Below, one piece after another: positions 15,504 through 24,020 of a stretch of 64,000 nucleotides of DNA. Under the pieces are notes generated by a model. That model saw only the letters and a program-made list of their open reading frames with translations, searched no databases and had not been told where the DNA came from. Every line of letters starts with the position of its first letter. The first letter of the stretch is position 1. The DNA is taken from the NCBI RefSeq assembly GCF_024505045.1, contig NZ_JANIBM010000008.1, forward strand, positions 62,001-126,000, read 5' to 3'. The stretch is from Methylomonas aurea (GTDB lineage: Bacteria; Pseudomonadota; Gammaproteobacteria; Methylococcales; Methylomonadaceae). The translations under genes and the position numbers were made by a program.

Positions 15504-16388
15504 ATGAGTATTAGTGCGGCGATGGTCAAGGAACTGCGTGAACGTACCGGTTCGGGCATGATGGAATGTAAGAAAGCCTTGGTCGAAGCTAACGGCGACA
15601 TGGAACTGGCGATCGAGAACATGCGTAAAGCCGGTCTGGCGAAAGCCGATAAAAAATCCGGCCGAATCGCGGCGGAAGGCGTTATTGGCGTCAAAGTATC
15701 CGACGACGGCAAAACCGTGGTGATGGTCGATGTCAACTGCGAAACCGACTTCGTGGCCAAAGGCGACGACTTCATCGGATTCACCAACGACGTCGTCAAT
15801 AGCTTGTTAAACAACAACGTCAACAGCGATGAAGAATTGCAAGCCATGTTGTTGAGCACCGGCGTCAGTGTAGACGAAACCCGTCGAGCTTTGATCGCTA
15901 AAATCGGCGAAAACATCACCGTGCGCCGTTTTGTCAAATACACTACTACAGACGGTGGCCAAGCAGCTTACCTGCACGGCAGCAAAATCGGCGTTATCGT
16001 CGAACTGGCCAAGGCAGATGCCGAATTAGGTAAGGATGTCGCGATGCACATCGCTGCCAGTAAACCGGTTTGCATTTCTGCCGATCAAGTCGCGCCGGAA
16101 ACTATCGAAAAAGAGAAAGAAATTTTCTTGGCGCAACAAGAAGAAAAAATCAAAGGCAAACCGGCCGATATCGTCGAGAAAATGGTTTCAGGTCGAGTCA
16201 ACAAGTTCTTGGCGGAAATCACGCTGCAGGGACAGGCCTTCATTAAAGACGACAGTAAAACCGTCGGCCAACTGTTGAAAGAAAAAGGCAACGCGGCGAT
16301 ACGTTTCGCGCGCTTCGAAGTTGGAGAGGGCATCGAAAAGAAAGAAGAGGACTTCGCTGCCGAAGTCATGGCGCAAGTCAGAGGTTAA
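15504..16388 (+). CDS. tsf: Translation elongation factor Ts
   Basis: The 294-residue protein starts [20 protein letters not shown] and has [20 protein letters not shown], the N-terminal UBA-like domain, and the [10 protein letters not shown] segment that contacts EF-Tu. It recycles EF-Tu-GDP to EF-Tu-GTP. A strong GAGGAAA ribosome site precedes the ATG. Length and position after rpsB are normal. Confidence 0.98.
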   Translation: MSISAAMVKELRERTGSGMMECKKALVEANGDMELAIENMRKAGLAKADKKSGRIAAEGVIGVKVSDDGKTVVMVDVNCETDFVAKGDDFIGFTNDVVNSLLNNNVNSDEELQAMLLSTGVSVDETRRALIAKIGENITVRRFVKYTTTDGGQAAYLHGSKIGVIVELAKADAELGKDVAMHIAASKPVCISADQVAPETIEKEKEIFLAQQEEKIKGKPADIVEKMVSGRVNKFLAEITLQGQAFIKDDSKTVGQLLKEKGNAAIRFARFEVGEGIEKKEEDFAAEVMAQVRG

Positions 16389-16403
16389 ACCAGCCCAAGA
16401 CAT

Positions 16404-16429
16404 AAACCCGGTCATCCGGGTTTATTTTT
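16404..16429 (+). terminator. Rho-independent terminator after tsf
   Basis: AAACCCGG (16404-16411) and CCGGGTTT (16416-16423) form a perfect 8-base stem with a 4-base loop, followed by a T-rich tract. It separates rpsB-tsf from the pyrH-led operon. Confidence 0.85.
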
Positions 16430-16473
16430 CTGGATATTTCGTTGCTTTTACCCTTTACTCTGGATATTTGAAT

Positions 16474-17193
16474 ATGACTCAATTGATTTGTCGGAGAATT
16501 TTGCTGAAGTTGAGCGGTGAAGCGCTGATGAGCGAAACGGGCGGCAGTATCGATCCCGATATCGTCCAGCGCTTGGCCCAGGAAGTGAAAGACTTATGCG
16601 ATGCCGGTATTCAGGTTGGTCTGGTCATTGGCGGCGGCAATATTTTACGCGGCGGCGAAAAGGCGTCGGAAGGTTTGAACCGGGTCACCGGCGACCAGAT
16701 GGGTATGCTCGCCACCGTGATCAACGCCTTGGCCATGCAAGATGCGTTGGAATACCTGGGGCAACCGGTACGAGTCATGACCGCGCTGAAAATCAACCAG
16801 GTGTGCGAAGACTATATTCGCCGTAGGGCAGTCCGCCATTTGGAAAAAGGCCGGGTCGCCATCTTCGCCGCCGGTACCGGCAACCCGTTTTTTACCACCG
16901 ATACCGCCGCCAGTCTGCGCGCCATCGAAATCGACGCCGAGCTGATGATTAAGGCCACCAAGGTCAAAGGCGTTTATTCGGCCGATCCGATTAAAGTGCC
17001 CGATGCGGTGTTTTACCCGCGTTTGACTTATGACGAAGCCATCGATCAGCGTCTCAACGTCATGGATACCACCGCCTTAGTGCTGTGCCGGGACAACAAT
17101 CTGCCGATGCGGGTAATGAATGTATTCGAGCCGGGTGCCGTAATGCGTTTGATGCGCGGCGAAGACATCGGCTCTCTGATTGTGAGGAATTAA
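16474..17193 (+). CDS. pyrH: UMP kinase
   Basis: The frame is open from within tsf, but the ATG at 16474 gives the normal 239-residue enzyme starting [19 protein letters not shown]. It has the amino-acid-kinase glycine motif [10 protein letters not shown] and the [16 protein letters not shown] region that binds UMP and ATP. It phosphorylates UMP to UDP as a hexamer, the bacterial enzyme being unlike eukaryotic UMP/CMP kinases. Next to tsf and frr as in most gammaproteobacteria. Confidence 0.97.
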   Translation: MTQLICRRILLKLSGEALMSETGGSIDPDIVQRLAQEVKDLCDAGIQVGLVIGGGNILRGGEKASEGLNRVTGDQMGMLATVINALAMQDALEYLGQPVRVMTALKINQVCEDYIRRRAVRHLEKGRVAIFAAGTGNPFFTTDTAASLRAIEIDAELMIKATKVKGVYSADPIKVPDAVFYPRLTYDEAIDQRLNVMDTTALVLCRDNNLPMRVMNVFEPGAVMRLMRGEDIGSLIVRN

Positions 17194-17197
17194 CAGA

Positions 17198-17755
17198 ATG
17201 ATTAGCGATATTCAACAGGACGCTGCAGCGCGGATGGCGAAAAGCATCGAAGCGTTGCAAAAAGCGTTCACCAAAATCAGAACCGGACGCGCCCACCCCA
17301 GTTTATTGGACCAAATTACCGTGTCCTACTACGGTAGTGAGTCGCCGCTGTCGCAAGTCGCCAACGTTACGGTCGAAGACGCGCGGACCTTGAAAGTGGT
17401 GCCTTGGGAAAAAAGCATGGTACAGGCGATTGAAAAGGCGATCATGTCTTCCGGGTTGGGATTGAATCCGGCTACCCAGGGTACCGTGATCCGTCTGCCA
17501 CTGCCGGCCTTGACCGAGGAGCGCCGCCGAGATTTGGTGAAAATCGTCAAAAACGAGGCGGAACAGGGCAGGGTGGCGATCCGCAACATTCGTCGCGATG
17601 CCAACGCCGCGATCAAGGACGCCTTGAAAGAAAAGTTGATTTCCGAAGACGATGCCCGTCAAGCGGAAGACAAGATCCAAAAACTTACCGATCAATACAT
17701 CAAGGAAGTAGAAAAGCATCTGGAAGAAAAAGAAGCTGATTTGCTGTCCATGTAA
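17198..17755 (+). CDS. frr: Ribosome recycling factor
   Basis: The 185-residue protein shows the three-helix-bundle family signatures: [43 protein letters not shown] and [17 protein letters not shown]. With EF-G it splits post-termination ribosomes. It begins 4 bases after the pyrH stop, so the two are co-transcribed. Confidence 0.98.
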   Translation: MISDIQQDAAARMAKSIEALQKAFTKIRTGRAHPSLLDQITVSYYGSESPLSQVANVTVEDARTLKVVPWEKSMVQAIEKAIMSSGLGLNPATQGTVIRLPLPALTEERRRDLVKIVKNEAEQGRVAIRNIRRDANAAIKDALKEKLISEDDARQAEDKIQKLTDQYIKEVEKHLEEKEADLLSM

Positions 17756-17766
17756 CCGAGAAAGAC

Positions 17767-18528
17767 ATGAATGCTGTTGACGACAAACCGGTGATTGATA
17801 ATGGCAATCCCCGCCATATTGCCATCATCATGGATGGTAACGGCCGTTGGGCGCAAAAACGCCTGATGCCGAGAATTATGGGGCACCATGCCGGCGTCAA
17901 GGCAGTGCGTAAAATCGTCGAGTTCTGCGCCAAGGAAAACATCGAGGTGCTGTCGCTATTTGCGTTTAGTAGCGAGAACTGGCGCCGGCCCAAGGACGAA
18001 GTCAGCCTGTTAATGGACCTGTTCATGTCGACTTTGCAAGCCGAGGTCGACAAACTGGATAGAAACAATATCCGCCTCAAAATCATCGGCGATAAAACCG
18101 CCTTTAGTGAGAAATTGCAAGATAAAATCCGTTCGGCCGAAGCGCAAACCGCAGGTAATACCGGGTTAACCCTGTTGATTGCGGCCAATTACGGCGGGCG
18201 CTGGGACATCGCCAATGCCATGCGGCAAATCGTTGCCGGAATCAAAGCCGGAACCATCGATGAGGGGGATATCAGCGAGGATTTGGTAGACCGGTATTTA
18301 CAGACCGCCGGTTTGCCTGAACCTGATTTGTTCATCCGCACCGGCGGCGAGGAACGGGTCAGTAATTTCCTGCTCTGGCAATTGGCTTACACGGAGTTTT
18401 ATTTCACCGATGCGCTGTGGCCAGATTTCGACCACGGCGCCTTGCAACAAGCCATCGGCAGTTTCAAGCGTCGCCAGCGCCGCTTCGGCCATACCGGCGA
18501 GCAGGTTGTCGCCGGCCGAGTTGTCTAG
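17767..18528 (+). CDS. uppS: Undecaprenyl diphosphate synthase (cis-prenyltransferase)
   Basis: The 253-residue protein has the cis-prenyltransferase motifs HIAIIMDGNGRWA (catalytic Asp), FAFSSENWRRP, and IRTGGEERVSNFLLWQLAYTEF. It adds eight isopentenyl units to farnesyl diphosphate to build the C55 carrier lipid for peptidoglycan and O-antigen. It follows frr by 11 bases and precedes cdsA, the conserved order. Confidence 0.97.
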   Translation: MNAVDDKPVIDNGNPRHIAIIMDGNGRWAQKRLMPRIMGHHAGVKAVRKIVEFCAKENIEVLSLFAFSSENWRRPKDEVSLLMDLFMSTLQAEVDKLDRNNIRLKIIGDKTAFSEKLQDKIRSAEAQTAGNTGLTLLIAANYGGRWDIANAMRQIVAGIKAGTIDEGDISEDLVDRYLQTAGLPEPDLFIRTGGEERVSNFLLWQLAYTEFYFTDALWPDFDHGALQQAIGSFKRRQRRFGHTGEQVVAGRVV

Positions 18529-18565
18529 GGATGTTTTCCATAACCATAATAATTAGAAAATCGAT

Positions 18566-19489
18566 ATGTTAGTAAAACGTATTTTAACCGCTCTGGTTCT
18601 GGCAGCGGCCGCCACGGCTGCGGTGCTGTTGTTACCCGCCACTTATTTTTCGTTGTTCATCGCGTTGATCACATTGGCCGCCGCCTACGAATGGATGCTG
18701 TTGACCGACGTTAGCAAACTCAGCGGCAAGATTCTGTTTATGTTTGCTTTGATCGTGCCTATGCTGGGTGTGAATTACTGGACCGTGTTGCTGGAAGTGG
18801 CCAGTGAAGCAATGGAGTGGCCGGAAATCAAGGATTATTCGGATGCCTTGGAGTGGTTTGTGATATTGCCGGTATCGTTCTGGATCCTGACGATGGTTTT
18901 AATCAGAAAGACCAGTCTGCAGCTGTTGACTATGGAATTCAAACCCCGATTCAAAGCCTTTATCGGCTGGATGGTGCTGCTCGGCGCTTGGATGTTCCTG
19001 AGCAAACTGCGCGCTTATTACGGCACCGGCATGGTACTTTACTTTTTGATCCTGATTTGGGCTGCCGATATCTCCGCTTACTTTGCCGGGAAAACCTGGG
19101 GTAAGGAGAAACTGGCTCCCGAAGTCAGCCCCGGCAAAACGGTAGAGGGCATGTACGGTGCTTTGGCCTCGGCGGCACTATGCGGTCTGGGTTTCGCCGT
19201 TTACGGCTGGCTGACCGTCGCCGAGCCGGCCGAAGCCCAAGACAGCAGCCTGCGGTTTTTAGGCAGTCTGGTTTGGACCGATATGCTGATCTTGTCGGTC
19301 ATGACGGTGTTGGTCTCCATATACGGCGATTTGTTTTTCAGCCTGGTCAAACGTAAAAAGGGCGTGAAAGACAGCGGCAATTTACTGCCGGGACACGGCG
19401 GTATTTTGGATAGAGTCGATAGCGTGATCGCCGCCGCCCCATTCTTTTATGCCGGCATTCTGTTGATCGGCAGGATTTTTTACTCATGA
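18566..19489 (+). CDS. cdsA: Phosphatidate cytidylyltransferase
   Basis: The 307-residue multi-spanning membrane protein has the CDP-alcohol signature near its end, [20 protein letters not shown], preceded by KRKKG, and about eight hydrophobic helices. It makes CDP-diacylglycerol from phosphatidate and CTP, the branch point of bacterial phospholipid synthesis. Its TGA overlaps the ATG of dxr (ATGA), so the two are translationally coupled. Confidence 0.96.
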   Translation: MLVKRILTALVLAAAATAAVLLLPATYFSLFIALITLAAAYEWMLLTDVSKLSGKILFMFALIVPMLGVNYWTVLLEVASEAMEWPEIKDYSDALEWFVILPVSFWILTMVLIRKTSLQLLTMEFKPRFKAFIGWMVLLGAWMFLSKLRAYYGTGMVLYFLILIWAADISAYFAGKTWGKEKLAPEVSPGKTVEGMYGALASAALCGLGFAVYGWLTVAEPAEAQDSSLRFLGSLVWTDMLILSVMTVLVSIYGDLFFSLVKRKKGVKDSGNLLPGHGGILDRVDSVIAAAPFFYAGILLIGRIFYS

Positions 19490-20670
19490 AGGGCATTTGC
19501 ATACTCGGGGCGACCGGCTCCATCGGCGTCAGTACCCTGGATGTGGTCGCGCGCCATCCGGACCAATACAAAGTGGTTGCGTTAACCGCTAACGGCAATA
19601 TCGACGCCTTGTTCGAACAATGCCTTGCGCATCGGCCGGAATATGCCGTTGTGGCCAATCCGGATAATGTTCAGGCTTTCAAGGATAAATTAGTCGGCAC
19701 GCCGATCGCGGACATCCGGGTCCTGGCTGGTGCCGATGCCTTAGCCCATGTGGCGACGCTGGATAGCGTCGATGCGGTGATGGCCGCCATCGTTGGCGCC
19801 GCCGGATTGTTGCCGACCTTGGCCGCTGCGAAAGCCGGTAAGACGGTGCTGCTGGCCAACAAGGAAGCGTTGGTGATGTCCGGCCAAATCTTTATGCAGG
19901 CGGTGGCCGATTCGGGTGCGACGCTGCTGCCGATCGATAGCGAGCACAATGCCATCTTTCAGTGCATGCCGGCCGGCTATACCGCCGGTCATCGCGCCAA
20001 ACAGGCCCGCAGAATTTTACTGACCGCTTCCGGCGGCCCGTTTCGGCAGACGCCGCTGGCCGATTTGGAGCAGGTAACGCCCGAGCAGGCGGTAGCCCAC
20101 CCGAAGTGGGACATGGGCCGGAAAATTTCGGTCGATTCGGCGACGATGATGAACAAAGGCTTGGAACTGATAGAAGCTTGCCTGCTGTTCGATATGGACC
20201 CCGATGCAATTCAGGTGGTGATTCATCCGCAAAGTATCATTCATTCGATGGTGGATTACGTCGACGGTTCGGTATTGGCGCAAATGGGCAATCCGGACAT
20301 GCGTACGCCTATCGCCCATGCAATGGCTTGGCCGGAACGTTTCGATTCCGGAGTGGAACCCTTGAACATCTTTCAGGTCAAGCACATGGATTTCGAGCAA
20401 CCTGATCTGCAACGTTTTCCTTGTTTGAAGTTGGCATATCAGGCAATCAAGGCCGGCGGCATCATGCCTACCGTGTTGAATGCCGCTAATGAAATCGCGG
20501 TGGATGCGTTCTTGAACGAACGTGTGCGTTTCACCGATATCGCCAAAATCATCGAGCGCAGTATGGCGCGTTTTGAACCGGAAGCTGCCGATACGTTGGA
20601 GCATGTTCTGGACGCCGACCTCCGCGCCCGAGAGGTGGCCGAATTCGTCATCGGCGAATTATTGCAATAG
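19486..20670 (+). CDS. dxr: 1-deoxy-D-xylulose 5-phosphate reductoisomerase
   Basis: The 394-residue enzyme begins with the NADPH-binding loop [16 protein letters not shown] and has the substrate and metal segment [18 protein letters not shown] and the [20 protein letters not shown] stretch. It catalyses the first committed step of the MEP isoprenoid pathway, so it supplies precursors for uppS two genes upstream, and for ubiquinone and hopanoids. Confidence 0.97.
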   Translation: MKGICILGATGSIGVSTLDVVARHPDQYKVVALTANGNIDALFEQCLAHRPEYAVVANPDNVQAFKDKLVGTPIADIRVLAGADALAHVATLDSVDAVMAAIVGAAGLLPTLAAAKAGKTVLLANKEALVMSGQIFMQAVADSGATLLPIDSEHNAIFQCMPAGYTAGHRAKQARRILLTASGGPFRQTPLADLEQVTPEQAVAHPKWDMGRKISVDSATMMNKGLELIEACLLFDMDPDAIQVVIHPQSIIHSMVDYVDGSVLAQMGNPDMRTPIAHAMAWPERFDSGVEPLNIFQVKHMDFEQPDLQRFPCLKLAYQAIKAGGIMPTVLNAANEIAVDAFLNERVRFTDIAKIIERSMARFEPEAADTLEHVLDADLRAREVAEFVIGELLQ

Positions 20671-20677
20671 GAGTTAG

Positions 20678-22042
20678 ATGGATACCTTGCATACCTTGTT
20701 TTATTTCATAGTCGCCATCGCGGTATTGGTGGCGTTTCATGAATTCGGCCATTTTTGGGTCGCGCGCAAGGTGGGGGTAAAAGTCATTCGGTTTTCGATC
20801 GGCTTCGGCAGACCCTTGTTGGCTTGGCGAAAAAGCGCCGAAGATACCGAATTTGTGATCGCTGCGGTGCCGTTGGGCGGTTATGTGAAAATGGTCGACG
20901 AACGCGAGGAAGCCGTCAAAGAGGCCGATTTGCCGTACGCGTTCAACCGGCGGCCATTGTGGGCCAGGACCGCGGTAGTCGCGGCAGGCCCCCTGTTTAA
21001 CCTTCTGCTGGCGGTGTTGCTGTTCTGGGCGGTACTGGTCATCGGCGAAGTGGGCCTAAGGCCACTGATCGGCGGCGTCGAGCCCGGATCGCTGGCCGAG
21101 CAAGCCGGTCTGGTCAAGGGCGACGAAATCGTCGCCGTCAACGACAAACTCACGCCGACCTGGATCGAAACCTTCGACGCGTTGCTCTCGGCGGCGATTG
21201 CCGGTGAACGCGAAATCAGTGTCACTACCAAATCTGCCGATGACAGTCGGCAAACTCGCATTCTGCGCTTGACCGACCAAGATGCCGAAACGCCGGAAGG
21301 ACTGCACAAGCGGTTGGGGCTGAAGCCTTGGTCGCCGAAGATCAAACCGGTCGTCGGCAAATTGATGGAAGACGGCGTGGCCAAACAGGCCGGTTTACAG
21401 AGCGGCGATCTGCTGGTCAGCGCCGACGGCGTCGAAATCGACGAATGGCAACAATGGGTCGATTATGTGCAGGCCCGGCCGGAAATCGCCATTAACCTGA
21501 CCATAGAACGAAACGGCGTCCGCTCGGTATTAACCCTGACACCGCGCAAGGAGCAGCAAAAGGATGGCAAAAGCATAGGCAAGATCGGTGCCGGTGTTGA
21601 AACACCCAAGGATCTGTTGGATTCGCTGTTGGTCGAGCACTCGTTGTCGCCGCTCGACGCCGTCCCGGCGGCTTTCGAAAGAACCTGGTTCTATGCCGTC
21701 AATACATTGAAAATGATGGGAAAAATGGTGGTAGGTTCTGCCTCGGTGGAAAATCTGAGCGGACCGATCAGTATTGCCCAGTATGCCGGACAATCGGCGG
21801 ATATGGGGCTGACCGCCTTCCTGAAATTTCTCGGTTTGGTCAGCGTCAGTCTCGGCGTGTTGAATCTTTTGCCGGTGCCGGTATTGGACGGCGGCCATCT
21901 ATTGTTTTTTGCCGTGGAGGCGGTGAAAGGCAGTCCGGTGCCCGAGAAATTGCAGATGTATTTTCAACAGGTGGGTATGGTGTTGTTGATGTTGTTGATG
22001 GCCTTGGCCATGTTTCTCGATATCGACCGCCTATTTCAATAA
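20678..22042 (+). CDS. rseP: RIP zinc metalloprotease (site-2 protease)
   Basis: The 454-residue membrane protease has the zinc motif HEFGH at residues 21-25 in the first helix, two PDZ domains in the middle (about 125-280), and the third zinc ligand in NLLPVPVLDGGHLLFF near residue 400. It performs the second cut of the anti-sigma factor RseA and so releases sigma-E under envelope stress. It follows dxr by 7 bases. In many relatives bamA comes next; here a dsbC-like gene follows. Confidence 0.96.
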   Translation: MDTLHTLFYFIVAIAVLVAFHEFGHFWVARKVGVKVIRFSIGFGRPLLAWRKSAEDTEFVIAAVPLGGYVKMVDEREEAVKEADLPYAFNRRPLWARTAVVAAGPLFNLLLAVLLFWAVLVIGEVGLRPLIGGVEPGSLAEQAGLVKGDEIVAVNDKLTPTWIETFDALLSAAIAGEREISVTTKSADDSRQTRILRLTDQDAETPEGLHKRLGLKPWSPKIKPVVGKLMEDGVAKQAGLQSGDLLVSADGVEIDEWQQWVDYVQARPEIAINLTIERNGVRSVLTLTPRKEQQKDGKSIGKIGAGVETPKDLLDSLLVEHSLSPLDAVPAAFERTWFYAVNTLKMMGKMVVGSASVENLSGPISIAQYAGQSADMGLTAFLKFLGLVSVSLGVLNLLPVPVLDGGHLLFFAVEAVKGSPVPEKLQMYFQQVGMVLLMLLMALAMFLDIDRLFQ

Positions 22043-22107
22043 CGCTGAACGAATCCGCTCGATCCGAGTCCGAATCGCTCTCCCTGACAAACTTCCATGG
22101 TACTAGC

Positions 22108-22815
22108 ATGAAAAAAATCTCACACCTACTCGCTTTGTCTGCCGCGATTTTGTGCGGTCAGGCGATTGCTGACGAAGCTGCGATCAAAAAAGCGATCGGC
22201 AATTTTATGCCGGAAGGTAAAATCGATGCGGTGAAACCCTCCGAAATTCCCGGACTGTATGAAGTGACGTCGGGCGGCAATATTTTTTATGCTTCGGAAG
22301 ACGGTAGATACTTGGTGCAAGGCCAATTATTCGACGTCCAAGCCAAGAAAAATATTACCGAAGCCAAACTTGCCGGTGCCCGTAAAGCTGAATTGGACAA
22401 ACTCGGCGAACAGAAGATGATCATCTTCAAAGCGGAGAACCCTAAACATATGGTCTCGGTGTTTACCGACATCGATTGCGGTTATTGCCGTAAATTGCAT
22501 TCGGAAATCGACCAATACTTGGCGCAAGGTATCACGGTGCGCTATATGTTTTTCCCCAGAGCCGGCAAAGGTTCCGATTCATACAAGAAAGCGGTTTCCG
22601 TGTGGTGCGCCGCGGACAGAAACAAGGCTCTGACAGCGGCCAAGAAAGGGGAAAGCTTGGATAGCAAAAGCTGCGAAAATCCGGTCGACGAACATATGGC
22701 TTTGGGTGAAGCGTTCGGCATGAACGGCACGCCTATGATCGTGACTCAAAAAGGCAATATCCTGCCGGGCTATGTGCCGGCCGCGCAATTAGCAAAAATT
22801 CTGGCCAGCGAATAA
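22108..22815 (+). CDS. dsbC: DsbC-like periplasmic disulfide isomerase
   Basis: A signal peptide (cleavage near residue 21 after GQAIA) is followed by an N-terminal dimerisation domain and a thioredoxin domain with the active-site pair in DIDCGYCRKLH (about residues 128-133). A second cysteine pair (VWCAADR and KSCENP) and a cis-proline loop GTPMIV match DsbC. It corrects wrong disulfides in the periplasm and would be kept reduced by DsbD. It follows rseP on the same strand and is closed by a terminator before the convergent ompA-like gene. Confidence 0.9.
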   Translation: MKKISHLLALSAAILCGQAIADEAAIKKAIGNFMPEGKIDAVKPSEIPGLYEVTSGGNIFYASEDGRYLVQGQLFDVQAKKNITEAKLAGARKAELDKLGEQKMIIFKAENPKHMVSVFTDIDCGYCRKLHSEIDQYLAQGITVRYMFFPRAGKGSDSYKKAVSVWCAADRNKALTAAKKGESLDSKSCENPVDEHMALGEAFGMNGTPMIVTQKGNILPGYVPAAQLAKILASE

Positions 22816-22822
22816 TATCCGG

Positions 22823-22854
22823 GCGGTTCGGTTTGCAGCCGGACCGCCGCTTGT
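22823..22854. terminator. Terminator between convergent dsbC and ompA-like genes
   Basis: Arms 22823-22831 and 22839-22847 form a 9-base GC-rich stem with one G-T pair and a 7-base loop, followed by a short T-rich stretch on the plus strand. It sits between two converging genes and probably ends the long rpsB-side transcript. Confidence 0.65.
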
Positions 22855-22855
22855 T

Positions 22856-23449
22856 TTATCGGATTGTGACTTCCACCCGACGGTTTTTCGGTTCCGAGGT
22901 TTCGTCGGGCGTTTTGATCAATTGATTCTTCTCGCCGTGCGAAGTCACGGTCACTTCCTTGACGTCGAGCTTGCTGGGATCGAACAAACTGCTGACTTCG
23001 ACAGCGCGTTCGCGGGCCAGTTTTTCGTTCTTATCCGCGTTGCCGACCGTGTCGGTATGACCGATCACCGAGATGTCCGCTGCCGGATGTTTGCCTGCCG
23101 CTTCGACTATTTTCGGTATCAACGCAGCAGATTCCGGTGTCAGTTTGGCCCCGCCGGTCTCGAAATAGAGCAGGAATACCTCCGGACGCACCGGTTCCGA
23201 GGCCAAGGCCCTGCCGAAATCTTTTTCGATGCGTTGCTGTTCGACTTTAAACACCGCTTTGTCGTTGCTTAACGTAGCGCCGTAGCCGGCTGTTTCGACC
23301 AAGGTTTCGGCGCCGTCCCGGCTGCTGAAAGTCACCTTGCCGGTACTGCCGTCGTGGTCCTCCAACAACACCAGATAGGATTCGGCGCAGCCGCCCAACG
23401 CCAAGGCGGCAATGGTCAGAAATGTTTTTGATGTAGGCATTTTGGTCAT
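22856..23449 (-). CDS. OmpA-family peptidoglycan-associated lipoprotein
   Basis: The N-terminus is a lipoprotein signal with the lipobox LGGC at about residues 18-21. The C-terminal half (about 90-197) is an OmpA-like domain: ADISVIGHTDTVGNADKNEKLA and the terminal KNRRVEVTIR bind peptidoglycan. It is the last gene of a three-gene set with a FecR-domain protein and a CHASE2 histidine kinase. Probably anchored in the outer membrane; role in the module unknown. Confidence 0.87.
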   Translation of the reverse strand: MTKMPTSKTFLTIAALALGGCAESYLVLLEDHDGSTGKVTFSSRDGAETLVETAGYGATLSNDKAVFKVEQQRIEKDFGRALASEPVRPEVFLLYFETGGAKLTPESAALIPKIVEAAGKHPAADISVIGHTDTVGNADKNEKLARERAVEVSSLFDPSKLDVKEVTVTSHGEKNQLIKTPDETSEPKNRRVEVTIR

Positions 23450-23463
23450 GGCAAATACTCGGC

Positions 23464-23910
23464 TTATTCGGCAATTTTGACTAGAAAACGGGTTCCTCTG
23501 ACCGCGATCACGCCGGTCGGGGTATTGAGCCTTACCGCTTCCGGCTTGAGTTTGGCGATGACACCGGAGATATATTGCAGGGTTCCGCTCAATAAGCTGG
23601 CGCTCAACTCCAGCCGGTCCTGTTCCGGCAAAAATTGGTATGCCTCGATTTTCAGTTCGGTATTCGGGCCGATGGACAGGACCGTATTGTCCTTCAACGT
23701 CAATCCTGCGGAACCGTTGGCATCGGTTTTGATGATGTCCCCGACACGCACTGCTGATCCGAGGCCCGCTTTTAACTTATTTCCCGCTCCAATGATTGCG
23801 GTTTCGTCAGTGGATGTCTTGATGTAACCGATTACATTGTCGTCCGCGAATGCGGCAGTGGAGAGCGTAAGGCCAATCCCCACGCATAACGGTAGCAGAA
23901 AACGTTTCAT
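23464..23910 (-). CDS. FecR-domain periplasmic protein
   Basis: ATG 23910 gives 148 residues with a clear signal peptide (MKRFLLPLCVGIGLTLSTAAFA). The frame upstream of it is open but not protein-like. The mature part is a single FecR domain: VRVGDIIKTDANGSAGLTLKDNTVLSIGPN and the closing TPTGVIAVRGTRFLV. There is no sigma-factor or TonB receptor gene here, so it is not a classical FecR anti-sigma regulator. It lies between an OmpA-like lipoprotein gene and a CHASE2 kinase gene, a pairing seen in other bacteria. Confidence 0.88.
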   Translation of the reverse strand: MKRFLLPLCVGIGLTLSTAAFADDNVIGYIKTSTDETAIIGAGNKLKAGLGSAVRVGDIIKTDANGSAGLTLKDNTVLSIGPNTELKIEAYQFLPEQDRLELSASLLSGTLQYISGVIAKLKPEAVRLNTPTGVIAVRGTRFLVKIAE

Positions 23911-24020
23911 AAGAGCCTCGACAATCAATAAAGAAGGGTGGGTGATGCAGTCTCCGGCGGCGCGCTGAGGTATGCCGGCAAAGTATAGCCGCGATTGGCG
24001 TACTGCCCAGAACCCGAATT

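Noticed and set aside
16430-16469. CTGGATATTT repeated twice before pyrH
   Set aside because: A 10-base direct repeat 30 bases apart can be chance and has no clear role.
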